From assembly GCA_017406925.1 (NCBI GenBank), contig JAFQXO010000011.1, forward strand, positions 1 through 64,000: a stretch of 64,000 nt of DNA, given 5' to 3'. A model generated the notes under the pieces. That model made no database searches. It saw nothing but the letters and a program-made list of their open reading frames with translations, and had not been told where the DNA came from. Each line of letters opens with the position of its first letter. The stretch's first letter is position 1. Positions 9,632 to 18,022 of the stretch are shown here, piece by piece. The translations under genes and the position numbers were made by a program. Source of the DNA: Eubacterium sp. (GTDB lineage: Bacteria; Bacillota; Clostridia; Lachnospirales; Lachnospiraceae).

Positions 9632-10534
9632 ATGAGACCAAGTATAGTCACATTTCCACCAGAGGGCGTACAGCCTATCGGAATAATTGAATTTGTGCAC
9701 GGAATGTGCGAGCACAAGGGAAGATACCTGGAGACCATGAAGGAATTTAACCGTCGTGGTTATATTTGTGCTATCGCAGATTTGCGTGGTCATGGCGATA
9801 ATGCTTTGAGCGACGAAGATCTCGGTTATTTTGGTCGCGAAGGCTACAGGGCGCTTATAGATGATGTCTATGACTACACTTTGTTCCTCAAGCGCGAATA
9901 TCCAAATCTTCCACTTATTCTTTTTGGACATAGTATGGGTTCATTGATTGTGCGTACTTTTGTGAAGCGCCACTCAGATGATGTGGATGCGCTTATCGTA
10001 TGCGGCTCTCCTTCTAAGGTTGCTGTGACTGGCCTTGCCAAGTTACTCATTAGAATCACAGCTCTATTCAGAGGTTGGAGACATAGAAGCCCATTGCTCA
10101 CAAACATGGTCTTTAGTTCATATGAGAGACCTTTTAGAAATGAGGGTATATTAAACTCTTGGCTATGTACTGATAGAAATGTAGTTGATGCATACAACAA
10201 AGATCCTAAGTGCGGTTTCATGTTTACACTTAACGGATATAAAGCATTGATGAACCTTTTGAAGCAGACTTATTCTAGAAAAGGATACCGAATGCTCAAT
10301 CGCCTTTTACCTGTGATGTTTATCTCAGGTGAGGACGATCCTTGCAAGAGAAGCAACAATGCATTTAAAAAATCCGTAACGCATATGAAACGTTGCGGAT
10401 TTAAGAATGTTTATTATAAGTTGTACCCTGGTTTGAGACATGAAATCATGAACGAACCAGACAACAAAGAAGTCTACGACGATATAATGAAATTCTTGGA
10501 AGTTAAAGCTGGATTAATCAATTCTCAGTCTTAA
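9632..10534 (+). CDS. Alpha/beta hydrolase, lysophospholipase / monoacylglycerol lipase-like
   Basis: Serine hydrolase of 300 residues in the PldB/monoglyceride lipase group. The oxyanion and cap-entry segment is FVHGMCEHKGRY, followed by ADLRGHGDN. The nucleophile elbow GHSMGS puts the catalytic Ser at about 101. The acid is in ISGEDDPCK and the His in YPGLRHEIMNE. No signal peptide, so probably intracellular. It may recycle lysolipid or monoacylglycerol; the substrate cannot be read from sequence. It is convergent with pheA and the two stop codons overlap (10531-10534), leaving no room for a separate terminator. Confidence 0.8.
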   Translation: MRPSIVTFPPEGVQPIGIIEFVHGMCEHKGRYLETMKEFNRRGYICAIADLRGHGDNALSDEDLGYFGREGYRALIDDVYDYTLFLKREYPNLPLILFGHSMGSLIVRTFVKRHSDDVDALIVCGSPSKVAVTGLAKLLIRITALFRGWRHRSPLLTNMVFSSYERPFRNEGILNSWLCTDRNVVDAYNKDPKCGFMFTLNGYKALMNLLKQTYSRKGYRMLNRLLPVMFISGEDDPCKRSNNAFKKSVTHMKRCGFKNVYYKLYPGLRHEIMNEPDNKEVYDDIMKFLEVKAGLINSQS

Positions 10535-11658
10535 TAATTTCCCAAGATTTTCAGTTTCAAAGCTTCAGCCTTTATGCCTTCTAGAGCATTAACGACACCT
10601 GCGTCGGTAGGTTTTCCTTCAAACTCCACATAGAAGCGGTACTCCCACTTCTTCTCAGGAACTGGTCTAGACTGAATGCTTGTCATATTCAAATCGTTAT
10701 ATATAATGTGTGAGAGCATCTGATAGAGTGTTCCTCTCTCATGAGGCATCTCAAAACTGATACACATCTTGTCCGCATCCTTGCGGGCAATTTTTTTATT
10801 CGTGATAATGATGAACTTGGTTGTGTTCTTCGATGCAAAGTTAATGCCACGTTTGAGAATCTCAAGTCCATATATTTCTGCTGCATTCGCGCTAGCGATA
10901 CATGCGGTTTTCTTATTTCCCTGCTCCGCAATAAATCTAGCACTGATAGCAGTGTTGGCAAAATTAATCTTTTCCCAACCGTGCTCTTCTAAAAACTCAT
11001 TGCTCTGCATAAATGCCTGTGGGTGCGAGCAAACTGTCTCAATATCGTCGAATGTTGCCCCTGGCACAGCACACAAACAATGCTCTATCTTAATATCAAA
11101 TGTATCCACAATATAGTGGTCGAACTCAACCAGCAAATCATAAACGTCAGTAACAATACCAGCCGATGAGTTTTCGAATGGCAATACTGCATAATCTGCC
11201 TTTCCATCTTTGACTGCCTGCATAGCTTCCCTGAATGTTGTGACATGCTCATATGTGACATCATCTCCAAAGTACTCGCCTGCTGCCTGCTGGCTGTATG
11301 CTCCCGCAATACCTTGGTACGCTACACGCACATCTTCTTTTGGAACGTCATCAATTATTTCAAAGCCCATTCCTGTTTCGCGGACTTTTTCACTAATCAA
11401 CTTATATTGATACTTGCGAGACATCGCCATCAACTGCTCATAGAGTTCGATGATTCCGTGCTTCAAGAATTCATCATCAGTTGAAGATGCGAGAGTTAGC
11501 AATTTTTCCTTTTGGCGTTCTTCATCAAGCACAGGCATATCGTTTTCAACTTTGTACTTGGCGACATCCTCACTGACTTCCATGCGCTTTTCAAATAGAT
11601 CAACTATCTGCTCGTCTATCTCATCTATAAGTTTTCTACTATCTTTCAAATCTTTCAT
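10531..11658 (-). CDS. pheA: Bifunctional chorismate mutase / prephenate dehydratase (P-protein)
   Basis: Converts chorismate to prephenate and then phenylpyruvate in phenylalanine synthesis. Of 375 residues, about 1-85 form an AroQ-type chorismate mutase helix bundle (RKLIDEIDEQIVDLFEKR). About 105-285 form the dehydratase (VAYQGIAGAYSQQAA; NTTKFIII holds the Thr-containing catalytic motif). About 295-372 form an ACT domain (ERGTLYQML, then QSRPVPEKKWEYRFYVEFEG), expected to bind Phe for feedback inhibition. The ATG starts one base after the folBK stop and its AAAGGAAG site lies inside folBK, so translation is probably coupled. It is the last gene of the folate run. The usual ESRP reads QSRP, a mild change. 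Confidence 0.93.
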   Translation of the reverse strand: MKDLKDSRKLIDEIDEQIVDLFEKRMEVSEDVAKYKVENDMPVLDEERQKEKLLTLASSTDDEFLKHGIIELYEQLMAMSRKYQYKLISEKVRETGMGFEIIDDVPKEDVRVAYQGIAGAYSQQAAGEYFGDDVTYEHVTTFREAMQAVKDGKADYAVLPFENSSAGIVTDVYDLLVEFDHYIVDTFDIKIEHCLCAVPGATFDDIETVCSHPQAFMQSNEFLEEHGWEKINFANTAISARFIAEQGNKKTACIASANAAEIYGLEILKRGINFASKNTTKFIIITNKKIARKDADKMCISFEMPHERGTLYQMLSHIIYNDLNMTSIQSRPVPEKKWEYRFYVEFEGKPTDAGVVNALEGIKAEALKLKILGNY

Positions 11659-11659
11659 C

Positions 11660-12523
11660 TTATTCTTCCTTTGTTACTGGGCATCCGCCACATCCCTCAC
11701 AAGCACTATTTGGCTTTAGTTCATTTTTCATTTCCATTACGCTCTTATTAAAAACTGGATGAATCGCATATGGCGCAATCTCCACCAATGGTTCTAACAC
11801 GAATAATCTCTTGTGCATCTCGATATGTGGAATCATCAAGTTCTGCTCTTTCACTATCTCATCACCAAAGAAAATAATGTCGATGTCTAGCGTGCGTGGT
11901 CCCCAATGAACTTCTCTTGTTCTTCCTGCTTCATCTTCTATTTCATTTACTGACGACAAAAGTTCTTGTGGTGTATACAATGTCTCGATTTCCAAGCAAC
12001 CGTTCAAGAAATTATCTTGTTCTACAGGTCCATAAGGTTCAGTCTCAATAAACTTAGACATTGCTAGCACTCTACAGTTTTCATCATCATAGAGTGAATC
12101 AATAGCCTGGTTCAAGTTGGCTTCCTTGTCTCCCATATTCGAACCGATACTTAAGTATGCCTTAGTCCACTCTCGCTTGGCAGTTACTGAAACATTGCCG
12201 AAAGGCAACTTGATAGGTGCATTCGGTTTATTTATAGTAATTTCTACGCCACGAATCTTTGGAAATTCATGAAGAATTCCCATTGCCGTCTGCTCGGCCA
12301 CTGCCTCAATCAAATCAAAGCGGTTCTCAGTCATAAACTTATTTATGAACTTGCACACTTTCGAATAGTTGACCGTGTCATCTAATTCGTCAGTTGAGCC
12401 TGCCTCAGTGATATCACAAAAAAGCGTCGCATCAACGTAAAAGTTCTGTCCATTCTGTTTTTCTTCTTCCTTGCAACCGTGGTAAGCAAATACCTCCAGT
12501 TGCTCAATGTTTATCTTGTCCAT
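11660..12523 (-). CDS. folBK: Fused dihydroneopterin aldolase / HPPK
   Basis: One 287-residue chain with two folate enzymes. Residues 1-118 are FolB (LEVFAYHGCKEEEKQNGQNF; central VAEQTAMGI), which cleaves dihydroneopterin. Residues about 122-275 are FolK (YLSIGSNMGDKEANL; GPRTLDIDIIFFG), which pyrophosphorylates 6-hydroxymethyl-dihydropterin. A fused FolB-FolK is a known arrangement in Clostridia. The tail ends with a Cys-rich CEGCGGCP segment, which is not part of the usual FolK fold and could bind metal (inference). It overlaps the end of folP by 13 bases. Confidence 0.92.
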   Translation of the reverse strand: MDKINIEQLEVFAYHGCKEEEKQNGQNFYVDATLFCDITEAGSTDELDDTVNYSKVCKFINKFMTENRFDLIEAVAEQTAMGILHEFPKIRGVEITINKPNAPIKLPFGNVSVTAKREWTKAYLSIGSNMGDKEANLNQAIDSLYDDENCRVLAMSKFIETEPYGPVEQDNFLNGCLEIETLYTPQELLSSVNEIEDEAGRTREVHWGPRTLDIDIIFFGDEIVKEQNLMIPHIEMHKRLFVLEPLVEIAPYAIHPVFNKSVMEMKNELKPNSACEGCGGCPVTKEE

Positions 12524-13335
12524 ACTTTGTGTGTTCTTACTATTTTTACTCCTCTTGAAATCGCATCCTCATTTATCGCATGCGTTATCTCATCTAAATC
12601 TTTTGAGCCTCCCAGTTTTTCAAACGACTCAGCGCTCATCAGTCTTGATACTTCGTCCCTCTCTATAGCTATTCGAATCACCGACTTTCGACTTACACCC
12701 AGTAAAACCGGATATCCTATGTCGACGAAACTTTCGATGTTATTTAACACTGCTACATTTTGCTCGTAGTCTTTGGCGAAGCCAACTCCTGGATCTATGA
12801 TGATGTCGGAATCTTGTACTCCAACTTTCTGTGCCAGTGCAATGGATTCCTCTAAATCACACTTAATGTCATTAATCAAATCATTATATGTGGCATTTTC
12901 ACGGTTGTGCGAGATTACCACACTAGCACCAGCATTGCCGACGGCATCTGCCATAGGGATGGCGTTTCCACTCCACTTAAGGCACCAGATATCATTTATA
13001 ATATCGCAACCAGCTTCGAGTCCAGCCTTTGCAGTCTCAGACTTATATGTGTCGAGCGAAACTGGAATATCAAACTGCTCCTTAATCGCGCGTATGATAG
13101 GAACTACCCTAGCAATCTCATCCTCTACCGTAACAGGCGTATAACCTGGTCTTGTCGACTCACCACCGATATCTATGATATCCGCTCCGGCGTTAATCAT
13201 CTCTTCGGCGTGCGCCAATGCAGTCTCCATACTATTAAACTGACCCCCATCCGAAAAGGAATCAGGAGTCACGTTTAAAATGCCCATTGTCAAAGGCTCT
13301 TTGTAATTTTTCATTTCAAATTTATTCTCAGACAT
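12511..13335 (-). CDS. folP: Dihydropteroate synthase
   Basis: Condenses hydroxymethyl-dihydropterin pyrophosphate with p-aminobenzoate; the sulfonamide target. It has 274 residues, normal length. The first pterin/pyrophosphate loop is MGILNVTPDSFSDGG, the second DIGGESTRPG. DPGVGFAKD and LLGVSRKS are the pterin-pocket motifs. The chosen ATG has AAGGGA upstream at a long gap; an in-frame ATG seven codons later is an alternative. It sits between folE and folBK. Confidence 0.94.
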   Translation of the reverse strand: MSENKFEMKNYKEPLTMGILNVTPDSFSDGGQFNSMETALAHAEEMINAGADIIDIGGESTRPGYTPVTVEDEIARVVPIIRAIKEQFDIPVSLDTYKSETAKAGLEAGCDIINDIWCLKWSGNAIPMADAVGNAGASVVISHNRENATYNDLINDIKCDLEESIALAQKVGVQDSDIIIDPGVGFAKDYEQNVAVLNNIESFVDIGYPVLLGVSRKSVIRIAIERDEVSRLMSAESFEKLGGSKDLDEITHAINEDAISRGVKIVRTHKVWTR

Positions 13336-13343
13336 ATCGAAGG

Positions 13344-13901
13344 TTATCCCTTCATAATCTCAATTACGTTTTTATTAAACTCCACATCCTGCTCTAAGAT
13401 GCCCTTGGCTGAAAATGATACAGTCTTCGAGCCTGGCTTCCTCACACCTCTGGCTGTCATACATGTATGTTCTGCCTCGACCATCACTAAAACTCCCTTG
13501 GCATTTAAGCCTTCATAGATGGCCTCGGCAATCTGCTCAGTCATCTGCTCTTGAATCTGAAGTCTTCTCGCATAAACCTCCACAGTTCTAGCTAGTTTGC
13601 TGATGCCCACTACCTTGCCGTTAGGTATATATGCTATATGCGCCTTTCCGTAAAAAGGCATAAGATGATGTTCGCATGTCGAATAGAAAACTATGTCCTT
13701 TTCGATAACGACATTCTCATTGTCACAAGTAAAAGTTCTGGACAAATGCTCTGCTGCACTCTGATTATTTCCTGACAGCAGTTCCTCATACATATTTGCC
13801 ACTCTCTGAGGGGTGTCCTTAAGTCCCTCTCTAGTCGTATCCTCTCCGATACCCTCCAATAAAAGTTTTATTGCCTCTTCTACTTTAGCTTTATCAATCA
13901 C
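13344..13901 (-). CDS. folE: GTP cyclohydrolase I
   Basis: First step of folate synthesis: GTP to 7,8-dihydroneopterin triphosphate. The zinc and active-site motifs are [10 protein letters not shown] and [14 protein letters not shown]. The start is set at the GTG at 13901 (185 residues) because AAAGGAG sits eight bases before it. A longer reading from a TTG at 13940 overlaps the folC stop but has no comparable ribosome site. The first in-frame ATG falls inside the conserved domain. It is directly downstream of folC. Confidence 0.92.
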   Translation of the reverse strand: MIDKAKVEEAIKLLLEGIGEDTTREGLKDTPQRVANMYEELLSGNNQSAAEHLSRTFTCDNENVVIEKDIVFYSTCEHHLMPFYGKAHIAYIPNGKVVGISKLARTVEVYARRLQIQEQMTEQIAEAIYEGLNAKGVLVMVEAEHTCMTARGVRKPGSKTVSFSAKGILEQDVEFNKNVIEIMKG

Positions 13902-13936
13902 GTCAATCTCTCCTTTCGGCTTTAACGCTTTAAATT

Positions 13937-15157
13937 TCAAAACTTTAACGCGGCCGCTTTCAAGTCCTTCAAGTAACTCAATGTGCCAAATGCCACTATC
14001 ATATCTGCTCCATTGGCTTTAGCATATTTGAGTGCCTCACCGGCAATGTCATCTACCTCCGGCACAAAAGTTACATTTTCATTGTATTTACTGACTACTT
14101 CAGCAAGTTTCTGCCCGTCCAGTGCTCTAGCATTTCTAGGCGTCGTCGTGAAAACTTTCTTTGCCATTGGTGTGATAATCTCACACTCTTTTTCATAGTC
14201 TTTATCGGCCAACACACCCATTATAAAGGTAAATGTCGTATTTGTAAAATTATTATCAAGCAATTCTTTGAGCGCTCTAACCCCATCTGGATTGTGAGCT
14301 CCATCAATCAAAAACATTGGCTCGTTCATTATCATTTCAAGTCGTCCTGGCCACTTTGCAGACTCTATTCCATCCTCGATATATGGCTCCAGTTCAAATC
14401 CTTTTCCCTGTAGAACCAGTGCCGTTCTTATCGCTGTCTGAATATTCTCTTCTTGATAACTGGTGAATCTGTGGTTTACATAAGTATCTGTATCTATTTC
14501 CAAACTGTCATACAGTTCTACTTCTTTTTCTTCAGTCAACTGCTCTAATAATTCTCTAACTTCTGGTTGTTGTCTTCCTATCACCACAGGACTTGCATCT
14601 GTCACAATGCCAAATTTATTTCTAGTTATCTCTTCTAGATTGTCTCCGAGATACTCCCTATGGTCTAGCCCTATTCTAGTAATAACGCTTGCGAGTTTCC
14701 AAGAAAATACATTTGTCGCATCTTCCTTTCCACCCATGCCACACTCGATAAGGCATATATCTAGATTTGCATCTTTAAAGAAACACAGGGCAATCGCAGT
14801 TTCCACTTCAAATCTTGTCGGATGATCCTTGCCTTGCTTTACCATTGCCTGGCAGGCATCCTCAACCAAACTTGAATATTTATCTAAATCGTCATCGGAG
14901 ATATTTACGCCATCGACTTTGATAAACTCATTATCATCAAAAACTGCTGGCGAAGCAAAAGTACCCACACTATATCCTGCCTTTAAGAGAATACTCTGAA
15001 GATAGTTCATAGTGGAACCTTTGCCATTAGTCCCCGCAAAATGAACAACCCTCAATTCATATTGAGGGTTGTCCAAACGCTCAAGCAATTCATTAATCGA
15101 ATCAAGCCCGAGCTTACTGCCATATTTATTTAGCTCGTTTAAATAATCTTTATTCAT
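13937..15157 (-). CDS. folC: Dihydrofolate synthase / folylpolyglutamate synthase
   Basis: Mur-ligase-family enzyme that adds Glu to dihydropteroate and to folates. It has 406 residues. The P-loop is [14 protein letters not shown], the metal/carbamate region is near [15 protein letters not shown], and [11 protein letters not shown] is the C-terminal ligase motif. Its start overlaps the end of the SH3 gene by eight bases, so the two are probably co-translated. The folate run reads folC, folE, folP, folBK and then pheA. Confidence 0.93.
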   Translation of the reverse strand: MNKDYLNELNKYGSKLGLDSINELLERLDNPQYELRVVHFAGTNGKGSTMNYLQSILLKAGYSVGTFASPAVFDDNEFIKVDGVNISDDDLDKYSSLVEDACQAMVKQGKDHPTRFEVETAIALCFFKDANLDICLIECGMGGKEDATNVFSWKLASVITRIGLDHREYLGDNLEEITRNKFGIVTDASPVVIGRQQPEVRELLEQLTEEKEVELYDSLEIDTDTYVNHRFTSYQEENIQTAIRTALVLQGKGFELEPYIEDGIESAKWPGRLEMIMNEPMFLIDGAHNPDGVRALKELLDNNFTNTTFTFIMGVLADKDYEKECEIITPMAKKVFTTTPRNARALDGQKLAEVVSKYNENVTFVPEVDDIAGEALKYAKANGADMIVAFGTLSYLKDLKAAALKF

Positions 15158-15710
15158 CTACGTCGATATCCTCGACTTCGTCTCCATCAGACTTCTTAGC
15201 CTTAGTTTCAGTCTCATCTTCACTATCTGAGTTAGACTTAAGTTTGATAAACTCCTTCTTAACGTAACCTTTGAGTCCGTTTCCCTTAATCTTAACCCAT
15301 TCGCCGCCTTCGTCTTTGACTACCGTCAATACATCGCCTTTTTCAACTTCACCCAATGGATTTGAATCCTGGTCTGCTTTCTGGCGAACATTCATAACGT
15401 CGGCTGTGACAACAACTTTGTCGCCCTTCACATAGTCAGCTGCTGCTGTTGTAGGCTCCTCAGTCACCGGCTCTGTAGTAGGTGCAACTGTAGTGCTTTC
15501 TACAGGTGCAGTAGTCTTTGGTGGAATCTTCGCACTCTTTGTGTTTGCTGCTATCACAGCAACAACAATAATGGCACCGATGACAATCGCAGCAATGATA
15601 ATACCAACGATGATATTACGTTTCTTAATCTGCTCCTTACGTCTAATCTCTGCCATGCGTTTTCTTGTTTCGATAAACTCTAAAGTTTCATCATCATATC
15701 CCTTTGACAT
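15150..15710 (-). CDS. Single-pass membrane protein with extracellular SH3b domain
   Basis: 186 residues. A cytoplasmic charged N-terminus (about 1-32) is followed by one strongly hydrophobic helix (about 33-55), a Thr/Pro-rich stalk (TTAPVESTTVAPTTEPVTEE) and a bacterial SH3 domain (about 95-155: VTADVMNVRQKADQDSNPLG, then GEWVKIKG, GYVKKEFI). The C-terminus is Asp/Glu/Ser-rich. Bacterial SH3 domains commonly bind peptidoglycan peptides, so a wall-sensing or anchoring role is possible but unproven. It lies just upstream of folC, an unrelated function, and overlaps it. Confidence 0.7.
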   Translation of the reverse strand: MSKGYDDETLEFIETRKRMAEIRRKEQIKKRNIIVGIIIAAIVIGAIIVVAVIAANTKSAKIPPKTTAPVESTTVAPTTEPVTEEPTTAAADYVKGDKVVVTADVMNVRQKADQDSNPLGEVEKGDVLTVVKDEGGEWVKIKGNGLKGYVKKEFIKLKSNSDSEDETETKAKKSDGDEVEDIDVDE

Positions 15711-15747
15711 ACTCTCTCTCCTATCAAATCTCTATTAAAATGCGATT

Positions 15748-16092
15748 CTAGCTCGTATACTCAGAAGTCGCTACTTCAATGTCCTCATCATATTCGCCGT
15801 CTTCCAAAATCTCATCAAATACTTTTGAAACTAGTTCAAACTCCTCTTCAGTTTCTATATTCTCAAGATCAGGATTGCCCTCGGCATCCTCTAAATATCT
15901 ATAGATATAAACCTCACCTTCCTCTGTTTCAACTTGTTCCACAGGGATGAGCACGATGTAGTCCTGCTCCTCGTGAGTTTCCTCATCTTCGACAGTAAAA
16001 ATGGTTATAACCTGAGTTTCTACCTCCGTATCGTCCTCAAGCATTAATGTGACGAATAAATCATCGCCTTCTTCCAAAAAATCTTGGCCCAT
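15748..16092 (-). CDS. DUF1292 family protein
   Basis: Very acidic protein of 114 residues that matches the DUF1292 pattern: a beta-rich core (DLFVTLMLEDDTEVETQVIT, then EEQDYIVLIPV and EVYIYRYLED). In Firmicutes such genes often sit near yqgF/ruvX or mltG. Here it follows the helicase and precedes the SH3 protein. No function is established for the family. A strong AAAGGAGAG site precedes the ATG. Confidence 0.7.
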   Translation of the reverse strand: MGQDFLEEGDDLFVTLMLEDDTEVETQVITIFTVEDEETHEEQDYIVLIPVEQVETEEGEVYIYRYLEDAEGNPDLENIETEEEFELVSKVFDEILEDGEYDEDIEVATSEYTS

Positions 16093-16167
16093 AATGTCTC
16101 TCCTTTAATAATCTTTCATATAGAACTTTACCAAATCTACCTTTAAAATGCAACAAATCAAGGGACC

Positions 16168-17985
16168 TCAGCGCTCTATCTCATCTACGAACATCGAGGG
16201 TTCCATCGGATATCCAAGCGATTCATTTGCGCAGAAAATATGCAAAAATTTAGCCGCTCTCGTCATTGCAACATAGAAAAGTCGCCTCTCTTCTTCATAA
16301 TCTCTACTTCTCACAGCTTTCGATGACGGAATAATACCCTGGTTGGCATCCAATATGAACACAACTTCAAACTCCAACCCTTTCGAGGAGTGCATAGTGA
16401 GCACATTTACCCCAAATGGCTCTCCTTCTGCATCTTCACCCTGCCGCGAAAGCGCATAGTCGAGCCAATCTTCTAACGAATCATACTGTTCTGACTCCTC
16501 CTGAATCTTGTCCAGTTGAAACAGCATATTTGATAGTCTAGTTTTTCTAGTTCTCGCATACTCCCTCAAATACGACTCATATCCAGCCGCATTTTTAATA
16601 TAGTTAATCGCTGCATACGGATTTAGCGTCCGAATCATCTTCATATGAAAATCTAACGACTCAATCTCTCTTTTCATCATCTCGTTATGAGAGTAAACAT
16701 TTAATAGCCCGTCGATAGTCATTCCACTCTGAGTAATCACCTGCCTGCTGATATATCTCGCAGGTTTATTTAATACATACACCAAATCCCCGTTCTCATT
16801 TATTGGGATACTCTCCCACTTAAGGGCTGCACCGATATAAGCTGCGATATCTCTTCCGACATTTCCCTTATAAATTCCTCTACCTTGCGATTTTGTTTGG
16901 TTTTTCACCAGTTCATTCTGAAGAGTCTGCGTGATGGTTGGAATCTGTCCATTAGTTCGAACCAAAACGGCAATGTCTGTTTCAGGGATACCACTTTTAA
17001 CATACTTCCTAATCATTTCGCACATCTTAGAAATCTCATCACCCTGATTTTTAAACACCCGTATGTCTACGCTCTCGCCATTCTCTTGCGCAGACTTTAT
17101 CTTTTTCTTAAATCTCTTCTTATTGTTTTTTATGACATTGCCTGCGGCAATAACAATCTCAGGCGTAGATCTATAGTTATCACTCAGATATATTTTCGTT
17201 GCGCTCGCATAATCCTCAGTGAATTTAAACATAATTTCTGGCTTTGAGCCTCGAAAGCCATAGATAGACTGGTCATCATCACCCACGATGAATATATTAT
17301 TCTGAGGGGCGGCAAGCATCTTTATTATTTCATACTGAACACTGTTAATATCCTGGAATTCATCAATCAACACATACTTAAAAACCTCCTGCCACTTTGT
17401 CAACAACTCTGGATGAGTTGTAAGCAATGTATAAGTTTTCTCCAACATATCTTCGAAGTCTATCTTATTCTCAGCAACCTTCGACTTTTCATATTCCTCA
17501 TAAACTAATCTGAAAGTATCTGATTTAAAATTCTTTGATATATATTTTTCTAACGAAACCAAATTTCCTTTTACGTAACTGATTTCATCTGACATGTTTT
17601 GCACATAGTCTTTCATCGATGGCACATCGACCTTACAGCGCAGAGCTATTTCTTGCAAAATCTGCGCACGCGAATAATCAGTCAGAATACAATCGCCCTT
17701 ATAGTTTTGCTCTGTTCTGAGTATCTTAAAAAAGGCACTGTGAAAGGTGCCAAAAGTAACGGGATAGCTTCTACCCGCTATCTCGTGAAAGCGTTTGCTC
17801 ATACTAACTGCTGCCGCTTTAGTAAACGTTACCACCAGAATTTCTTCTGGTGGTACGTTACATCGTTCTATTAAGTTCTTTACTCTGTGGGTAATAACTG
17901 TGGTCTTTCCAGACCCAGGTCCCGCAAGAACAATGGCAGGACCTTCATTGAAGCAGATTGCTTCAAGTTGTGATTTGTTAAACAT
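16168..17985 (-). CDS. UvrD/PcrA-type superfamily 1 helicase
   Basis: 3'-5' DNA helicase of 605 residues, shorter than PcrA/UvrD (about 720-740). Motifs are intact: Q motif (NKSQLEAI), Walker A AGPGSGKTTVITHR, Ia TFTKAAA, II LIDEFQDIN, III GDDDQSIYGFRGS, IV DNYRST, V VLTMHSSKGLEFEVVF and VI LFYVAMTRA. The C-terminal tail after motif VI is short (about 30 residues) and lacks the RNA-polymerase-binding Tudor region of PcrA. It could unwind DNA in repair or in plasmid or phage replication. Its ribosome site lies in a small hairpin. It follows DUF2207 by 37 bases. Confidence 0.85.
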   Translation of the reverse strand: MFNKSQLEAICFNEGPAIVLAGPGSGKTTVITHRVKNLIERCNVPPEEILVVTFTKAAAVSMSKRFHEIAGRSYPVTFGTFHSAFFKILRTEQNYKGDCILTDYSRAQILQEIALRCKVDVPSMKDYVQNMSDEISYVKGNLVSLEKYISKNFKSDTFRLVYEEYEKSKVAENKIDFEDMLEKTYTLLTTHPELLTKWQEVFKYVLIDEFQDINSVQYEIIKMLAAPQNNIFIVGDDDQSIYGFRGSKPEIMFKFTEDYASATKIYLSDNYRSTPEIVIAAGNVIKNNKKRFKKKIKSAQENGESVDIRVFKNQGDEISKMCEMIRKYVKSGIPETDIAVLVRTNGQIPTITQTLQNELVKNQTKSQGRGIYKGNVGRDIAAYIGAALKWESIPINENGDLVYVLNKPARYISRQVITQSGMTIDGLLNVYSHNEMMKREIESLDFHMKMIRTLNPYAAINYIKNAAGYESYLREYARTRKTRLSNMLFQLDKIQEESEQYDSLEDWLDYALSRQGEDAEGEPFGVNVLTMHSSKGLEFEVVFILDANQGIIPSSKAVRSRDYEEERRLFYVAMTRAAKFLHIFCANESLGYPMEPSMFVDEIER

Positions 17986-17986
17986 A

Positions 17987-18005
17987 CATAACCTTTCCGG
18001 TTATG
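17987..18005 (-). promoter_or_regulatory. Hairpin over the helicase ribosome-binding site
   Basis: Perfect 7-base arms CATAACC / GGTTATG with a 5-base loop, directly in front of the helicase ATG. The only Shine-Dalgarno-like bases (GGAAAGG) lie in the loop and 3' arm. No T-run follows, so it is not a terminator. It may reduce translation initiation (inference). Confidence 0.4.
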
Positions 18006-18022
18006 TCTCTTTTCGAGTATCT

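Noticed and set aside
13344..13940. 198-residue start (TTG) for folE
   Set aside because: The GTG 13 codons later has a strong AAAGGAG at eight bases and the protein is then the usual length.
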